From a virus, in IMG/VR virus record IMGVR_UViG_3300044981_000104, positions 1 to 41,480 of that record: DNA of 41,480 nt. One strand, given 5' to 3'. The translations under genes were made by a program, and so were the position numbers. Positions within the stretch are counted from its first letter, which is position 1, and the number at the start of each line of letters is the position of its first letter. The notes beneath the pieces were generated by a model. That model made no database searches. It had not been told where the DNA came from and was given only the letters and a program-made list of their open reading frames with translations. This document shows positions 37,808 to 41,480 of the stretch, one piece after another.

Positions 37808-38088
37808 CCGGGTCTGGCGCGCACCGCCCGCTGCAGACCTCGCCGCTGGCGACGGGCCTGCCGACGCTACTCAAAGCCGAACACGTCCTCACGCGCGCGA
37901 CCTTCAAGAAGTTCTTCCGGCTGGCGGGCTGGTGCAAAGAGCAGGGGATGACCGCGTTCTGCCGCTGTGGCCTGTGCCACGACGAAGTCCAGATGCTGGC
38001 AACGCCGAGCGTGCAGCTGACCGACGGGGCCTCATCTGCGCCAGCGCTGCGCCTGGAGTGCGCGTGTAGTCGGTGGATCATCCGATGA
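37804..38088 (+). CDS. Small cysteine-rich protein, 94 aa
   Basis: ATG 37804 overlaps the previous stop as ATGA. The product has a helical N-terminal half (LLKAEHVLTRATFKKFFRLAGWCKEQG) and then CRCGLCHDEV, a later ECACSRW, and a basic end. The C-x-C-x2-C-H and C-x-C pattern suggests a zinc site. Its stop overlaps the next tiny frame as ATGA. No family is recognised. Confidence 0.55.
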   Translation: MTGSGAHRPLQTSPLATGLPTLLKAEHVLTRATFKKFFRLAGWCKEQGMTAFCRCGLCHDEVQMLATPSVQLTDGASSAPALRLECACSRWIIR

Positions 38089-38186
38089 GTCCGCTCAATC
38101 TCGGCCGGGCGCAGCCGCCGTTGACGCATGCGTGGTGCGTGTGGCTGTGGGCGTGTTGGCTCACTCATGAGAGTGGCTGGACCTAG
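38085..38186 (+). CDS. Tiny Trp-rich protein, 33 aa
   Basis: The frame is ATG 38085 to TAG 38186, overlapping the previous stop (ATGA) and ending directly before the portal ATG. The product has five Trp in 17 residues (HAWCVWLWACWLTHESGWT). It could be a membrane-interfacial peptide or only a coupling frame for portal translation. The tight joins on both sides favour a translated frame. Confidence 0.4.
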   Translation: MSPLNLGRAQPPLTHAWCVWLWACWLTHESGWT

Positions 38187-40436
38187 ATGGCATCGGATGC
38201 CGCGCTCCTCGAGGAGATTCGCGACCGCCATGTCATCGCCGCGCGCGAGTGGGCCGCGATTCTCGACGAGGCGCGCACCGATCGCCTCTGCGTCGCCGGC
38301 GATCCCTGGCAAGCCCTCGACCCGCATGGCAAGAAGCAGCGCACCAGCGCGAAACGGCCGTGTCTCGCCTCCGACGAACTCAACCAATACATCAACCAGG
38401 CGGTGAACGGCGTGCGGGCGAACCCGCGCGCGATTCACTTCGCGCCGACCGGGAACGGCGCGAACGACACAGGCGCGGAGTTCTACGAGAACCACACGCG
38501 CGAAGTGGAATACCGCTCGCACGCGCAGATGGCCTATTGCACGGCGTTCGCCGATGCCGTGACGAGCTCGATTGGCTGGCTCGTGGTGCGCGCCAAGCGG
38601 GAGCACCCGCGCACGTTCAATCAGAACCTCTGGATTGAGCCGGTGGTCAATCCCGATCAAGTGCTCCCGGGGCCGAATGGCGTGTGGCCGGATGGGCGCG
38701 ACCTGAAATATCTGTTCTACCTGAATCCCTTTACCCTGGCCGAATTCAATCGCCAGTTCCCAAAGGCGACGCGCAAGAGTTTCGGCGGGGAGGCGCGCGG
38801 CCTGGCGCCCGGCTGGATTATGCGCGATGCCGGCCTCGGGCGCGATCTCATCTACGTTGCCGAATACTGGACGCTGCGCGCGGAGACCCGCAAGCTCATC
38901 GCCTTTCGGCCGACGGGGATGAGCGATGAGGCCGCGCTCATGGCGCTCGAAGATGAGTTACCAGACGGCAAGCTGCCGGAGGGCATGGAGAACATTCGCG
39001 AAGAGGACGTCGATGACGAGCGCGTTGAGGCCTGCCTCACGAACGGCTTTGAGATTCTCGATGCGATTCCGTGGCAGGGCCGGCATCTGCCGTTCGTGTC
39101 GTGCCGCGGCAAGGCGCTCTATGTCGATGACGGCGGCGCGGGCTCGAGTCTGCGCCTCTTGAGCCTCACGCGGCTCGCGCGCGACCCCTACATGCTCTAC
39201 TGCTACATGGTCTCGAGCGTGGCGGAAGCGATTGGCGGCGTCACGCGCTCGAGCTATATCGCCTATGAGGGCCAGATCGTGCATCCGGACCTGTGGGCGA
39301 AGGCGGCGCACGAGCCGGTGCCGGTGCTGACCGTGCGCGAACGCACGGAGATCACGCCCCCGACGGTCACGCTGCCGCTGCCGCAAAAGCAATCCTGGGA
39401 TCCGCCGCTTGAGAACGTCGAAGCCGCGAAAGAAGGCGCGCGGCGGGCGATCCAAGCCGCGATGGGCATCTTGCCGCAGGCGACACCGATGCAGGAGCAA
39501 CAAGACCAGCGCTCCGGCGTCGCGCATCAGCAGATTGAGTCGGGCTCGCAGCGTGGCGCGTTTCACTTCGTCGATAACTACGACCTGATGATCGAGCGCG
39601 TCGGCATCATCCTCGAAGAGCAAATCGAACTGCGGCTCGATACGAAGCGCCAGGTGCCGGTGCGCGAAGCCGTGCAGGGCAAAGGCTCCGTCGTCACCAT
39701 CAACGACCCGAGCGATCCCGACGGCATCTTCACGAAGGGCGATTACCGCGTGACCGTGAGCACGGGGCCCGCGACCGAAAGCCAGCGGGTCGAGGCCGCC
39801 GAGTTCGTGGATGGCATGGTGGGCGCGCTGCCGATGATTGCCCAGATCGCCGGCGCGCCCGATGCCAAGAAGCTCTTGGCGAAATCGATCAAGCTGAAGA
39901 ACCTCGGCCCGATTGGCGAGGAGATTGTCGACTTGCTGGATCCGCCGCCGCCGCCCGGGCCGAATGGGAAGCCACTGCCCCCGGAGATGCAAGCGCTAAT
40001 GGGCAAGCTGCAACAAGCGCAGCAGCAGATTCAACAGTTGACGCAGCAACAGCAAACGGAGAGCCTGAAGTATCAGAGCGCTGAGAAGCTGAAAACGATG
40101 GATCTCACGTTCCAGCGCGAAAAGCTCGAGCGCGATTCCGAGACGAAGCTCGCCGTGGCCGAGCTGTCGGCGAAAGTCGACCGGATTGCGCTGTTCCTCG
40201 AAGAGCGGGACCGGATGGGCCTGCGGGTCCAGGGCGTGCAAGACAAGATTCACGAGGCGCGGGAGGCGGTGAAGGACCGGCTGCACGAGGTCGTGCTCGC
40301 GTCGGGCGCGCATCACAGCGACATGATCCAGCAGACGCAGGCGCACCAGCACGGCCTCGAAGCGGGCGCGGTGGCGCATCAGCAAGCGCTCGAGGCCCAA
40401 CCGCCGGACGCGGGCGTGAACGGGAATGGCACGTAA
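38187..40436 (+). CDS. Portal protein, P22 gp1-like, 749 aa
   Basis: ATG 38187 starts a 749-aa protein, close to P22 portal (725 aa). Blocks such as LASDELNQYINQAVNGVRANPRAI, GNGANDTGAEFYENHTREVEY, CTAFADAVTSSIGWLVV, IEPVVNPDQVLPGP, EYWTLRAET and QQDQRSGVAHQQIESGSQRGAF (in pattern) are typical of the P22-like portal family. Residues about 600-700 form a Gln-rich helix and coiled coil (QQAQQQIQQLTQQQQTE), as in the barrel of P22-like portals. The ring is the gate for DNA packaging by TerL and the seat for the gp4-like protein. The C-terminus (HHSDMIQQTQAHQHGLEAG) is His/Gln-rich. Confidence 0.9.
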   Translation: MASDAALLEEIRDRHVIAAREWAAILDEARTDRLCVAGDPWQALDPHGKKQRTSAKRPCLASDELNQYINQAVNGVRANPRAIHFAPTGNGANDTGAEFYENHTREVEYRSHAQMAYCTAFADAVTSSIGWLVVRAKREHPRTFNQNLWIEPVVNPDQVLPGPNGVWPDGRDLKYLFYLNPFTLAEFNRQFPKATRKSFGGEARGLAPGWIMRDAGLGRDLIYVAEYWTLRAETRKLIAFRPTGMSDEAALMALEDELPDGKLPEGMENIREEDVDDERVEACLTNGFEILDAIPWQGRHLPFVSCRGKALYVDDGGAGSSLRLLSLTRLARDPYMLYCYMVSSVAEAIGGVTRSSYIAYEGQIVHPDLWAKAAHEPVPVLTVRERTEITPPTVTLPLPQKQSWDPPLENVEAAKEGARRAIQAAMGILPQATPMQEQQDQRSGVAHQQIESGSQRGAFHFVDNYDLMIERVGIILEEQIELRLDTKRQVPVREAVQGKGSVVTINDPSDPDGIFTKGDYRVTVSTGPATESQRVEAAEFVDGMVGALPMIAQIAGAPDAKKLLAKSIKLKNLGPIGEEIVDLLDPPPPPGPNGKPLPPEMQALMGKLQQAQQQIQQLTQQQQTESLKYQSAEKLKTMDLTFQREKLERDSETKLAVAELSAKVDRIALFLEERDRMGLRVQGVQDKIHEAREAVKDRLHEVVLASGAHHSDMIQQTQAHQHGLEAGAVAHQQALEAQPPDAGVNGNGT

Positions 40437-40557
40437 GCTGCCCCCGGTCGTCTGTCCGCACTGCGGCGGCCCGCTGCATCAGCTGGGGTCGTCGAACCTC
40501 TGGGGGTGCGCGAATGGGCATGAAATCAAGATTTCCGTCGTGGCGCCGACAAAATGA
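40426..40557 (+). CDS. Tiny zinc-ribbon protein, 43 aa
   Basis: ATG 40426 overlaps the end of the portal gene in another frame. The product reads MARKLPPVVCPHCGGPLHQL, then SSNLWGCANGHEIKI. CPHCGG and GCANGHE form a short zinc knuckle (C10, C13, C28, H32). Tiny zinc-ribbon proteins are frequent between portal and scaffold genes in phages. The clean motif supports a real gene despite its length. Confidence 0.55.
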   Translation: MARKLPPVVCPHCGGPLHQLGSSNLWGCANGHEIKISVVAPTK

Positions 40558-40765
40558 AGTAAGGTAAACGCCAACGCTTTGCGCGTGTGCTAGGGTCGCT
40601 CCCGAAACCTGCCGTTGTCCAGCAGTGCACTCGCCGACAAGGACCGCACGACGGACGGCGTGATGCTCACCTCGCAGTGGATGGCGGGGGTCGAGCCACG
40701 CCGTTTGTCGTTGTGGTGCTCACTGAGGGACACGTCGCGCGAGGGACAGCGTGCGCGGAGCTGGC
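40558..40765 (+). other. Intergenic region before the scaffold operon
   Basis: Several frames are open here but none has a ribosome site or a recognisable product. TGTGCTAGGGT (40586-40596) fits a TGnTAnnnT extended -10 box and is the only candidate promoter before the scaffold and coat genes; no matching -35 box is seen. The rest holds nothing I can name. Confidence 0.3.
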
Positions 40766-40954
40766 ATGACGACGCAGCCGCAGGCGCACCCGCATCCGCA
40801 TCCGCATCCGCAGACGCCGCCCTCGTCGGCGCCGGCGCCGCCCGTCGATCCCGCCGGCAAGGTGCCGCCGGCCCCTGCGCCTCCCCCTGACCCGGCCCCC
40901 ACGCCGGCGACGGAATCGCCCATTCAGAAGACGCACCACCCGCACGGCCAATGA
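40766..40954 (+). CDS. Pro/His-repeat protein, 62 aa
   Basis: ATG 40766 has GGAG upstream at usable spacing. The 62-aa product has an HP repeat (HPHPHPHPQ, residues 8-16) made by a six-base tandem repeat (cgcatc), then a Pro/Ala-rich stretch and a final HHPHG. It is likely disordered and could bind divalent metals. The stop overlaps the scaffold start (ATGA). It may be a scaffold or coat accessory, or a low-complexity frame; the overlap favours a real gene. Confidence 0.5.
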   Translation: MTTQPQAHPHPHPHPQTPPSSAPAPPVDPAGKVPPAPAPPPDPAPTPATESPIQKTHHPHGQ

Positions 40955-41480
40955 GCGAGCCTGCTGCGGCCGTCGCGACGCCCCCGGCCCCTGCGCCGGC
41001 TGCGGTGAGTCCCGAGACGATTCCCGCCAGCGCGGCGGCCATCGTGTCGGGCGACACGGGCGCCTACCGCGAGGCCCGTCGCGCCGAGAAGCTGGGCAAG
41101 CCGCTCGCGGCCGTGCCCGCGCCGGTCGAGACGCCAACGTCTGACACGCCGGCGGCCGCCGACGGCGCGCCCCCGGCCGAACGGCATGTCTCCCGTCGCC
41201 AGCAAGCGATCAACGACGCCGCCCAGAAAGCCGCGGAAAGTGCCACCACGGCGCTCCGCGACGAGAACGCCCGCCTCAAAGCGCAACTCGCGTCGCGTCC
41301 GGCGGCGCCGGCACCCGCGCCGGCACCCGAGACCCCCAAGCCAGCGGCACCCGCGCCGCCCGATCGGAAAGCCGACGCCAAGCGCTATGCGGCGATGGCG
41401 GACTACCCGAAGATCGCCGACTTTGACACGCTCGAAGAGCACGCGGCCGCCGTGCAGCTCTTCATGGGCGAGCAGCGGGC
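40951..41480 (+). CDS. Scaffolding protein, N-terminal part (gene continues at 1..728)
   Basis: ATG 40951 overlaps the previous stop as ATGA. The gene runs off the end of the window and continues in frame at its start to TAG 728, for a 376-aa product. The N-terminal 30 residues are Ala/Pro-rich. Residues 33-51 hold SGDTGAYREARRAEKLGKP. A Pro/Ala linker follows, then a helix-rich segment (RQQAINDAAQKAAESATTAL and RDENARLKAQL, a likely coiled coil). Another Pro/Ala linker leads into the part at 1..728. Scaffold function is inferred from its place between portal and coat and from the helical, Pro/Ala-linked composition. See the left-end entry for the C-terminal features. Confidence 0.75.
   Translation, partial: MSEPAAAVATPPAPAPAAVSPETIPASAAAIVSGDTGAYREARRAEKLGKPLAAVPAPVETPTSDTPAAADGAPPAERHVSRRQQAINDAAQKAAESATTALRDENARLKAQLASRPAAPAPAPAPETPKPAAPAPPDRKADAKRYAAMADYPKIADFDTLEEHAAAVQLFMGEQR
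41053..41091 (+). repeat. N-terminal copy of the DTxAYRxxRxAEK motif in scaffold
   Basis: These bases code residues 35-47 (DTGAYREARRAEK). A second copy, residues 358-370 (DTSAYRAIRLAEK), is coded at 669-707. The DNA of the two differs at several synonymous sites, so the likeness is kept at protein level. Confidence 0.75.
41354..41480. repeat. Terminal direct repeat, right copy
   Basis: Identical to positions 1-127. See the left copy. The scaffold reading frame is preserved when the two copies are merged. Confidence 0.95.

Noticed and set aside
40615-40890. 91-residue frame starting at a rare codon before the Pro/His gene
   Set aside because: No ribosome site, no recognisable product, and its second half lies out of frame over the better supported gene at 40766.
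1-41480. tRNA genes, CRISPR arrays, insertion sequences, integrase or attachment sites
   Set aside because: I looked for cloverleaf-like segments, regularly spaced repeats, transposase or recombinase motifs and found none I could support by eye.

Overview
The window is a complete or near-complete genome of an uncultivated tailed phage with high GC (about 60-65% by eye). Its first 127 bases are repeated exactly as its last 127 bases, so the sequence closes into a circle of 41,353 bp. Capsid and connector proteins look like the P22 group: a P22-type portal, a P22-type coat, a gp4-like head-closure protein and a gp10-like DNA-stabilisation protein. No tape measure, sheath or long-tail tube gene is visible, so a short-tailed (podovirus-like) virion is inferred. 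I see no integrase, repressor, RNA polymerase, DNA polymerase, tRNA or CRISPR array. The host is unknown. Several Sec signal peptides and one lipoprotein signal fit a bacterial host.

Layout on the circle: packaging and head genes (TerS 35319, TerL 35738, small zinc-ribbon genes, portal 38187, scaffold 40951 across the junction to 728, coat 1189-2442), with an antisense HNH nuclease between scaffold and coat. Region 2445-9290 holds beta-rich virion or surface proteins: two paralogous domain proteins, an FN3-like protein, a secreted GH16 glucanase, a LamG-like protein and a proline-rich protein built on a 47-residue repeat. Region 9301-18661 holds head closure, DNA stabilisation and ejection-type proteins. 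A deoxyhypusine-synthase-family gene of lower GC lies inside that block. Region 18694-24590 holds a tail-fibre-like protein, a lysis module with a GH24-type lysozyme and membrane proteins, a glycosidase-like lipoprotein and small proteins.

A minus-strand operon of five small genes (26383 down to 24595) faces a plus-strand early operon across a 43-bp gap. That gap holds two interlocked candidate promoters. The early operon carries a 5'-3' exonuclease fused to a RecT-like annealing domain, an SNF2-type helicase, a DNA methyltransferase, an Hjc-like resolvase and a primase-helicase. The primase-helicase is followed by an AT-richer gap with strong inverted repeats, which is the best candidate for a replication or control site.

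Most genes overlap by 1-4 bases (ATGA, TGATG, GTGA), so long translationally coupled transcripts are likely. The points that most deserve follow-up are the exonuclease-annealase fusion with an internal ribosome site, the phage deoxyhypusine-synthase-like enzyme, an identical 18-base sequence ending four neighbouring minus-strand genes (C-terminal AADAPE/D), and a helix motif present at both ends of the scaffold protein.
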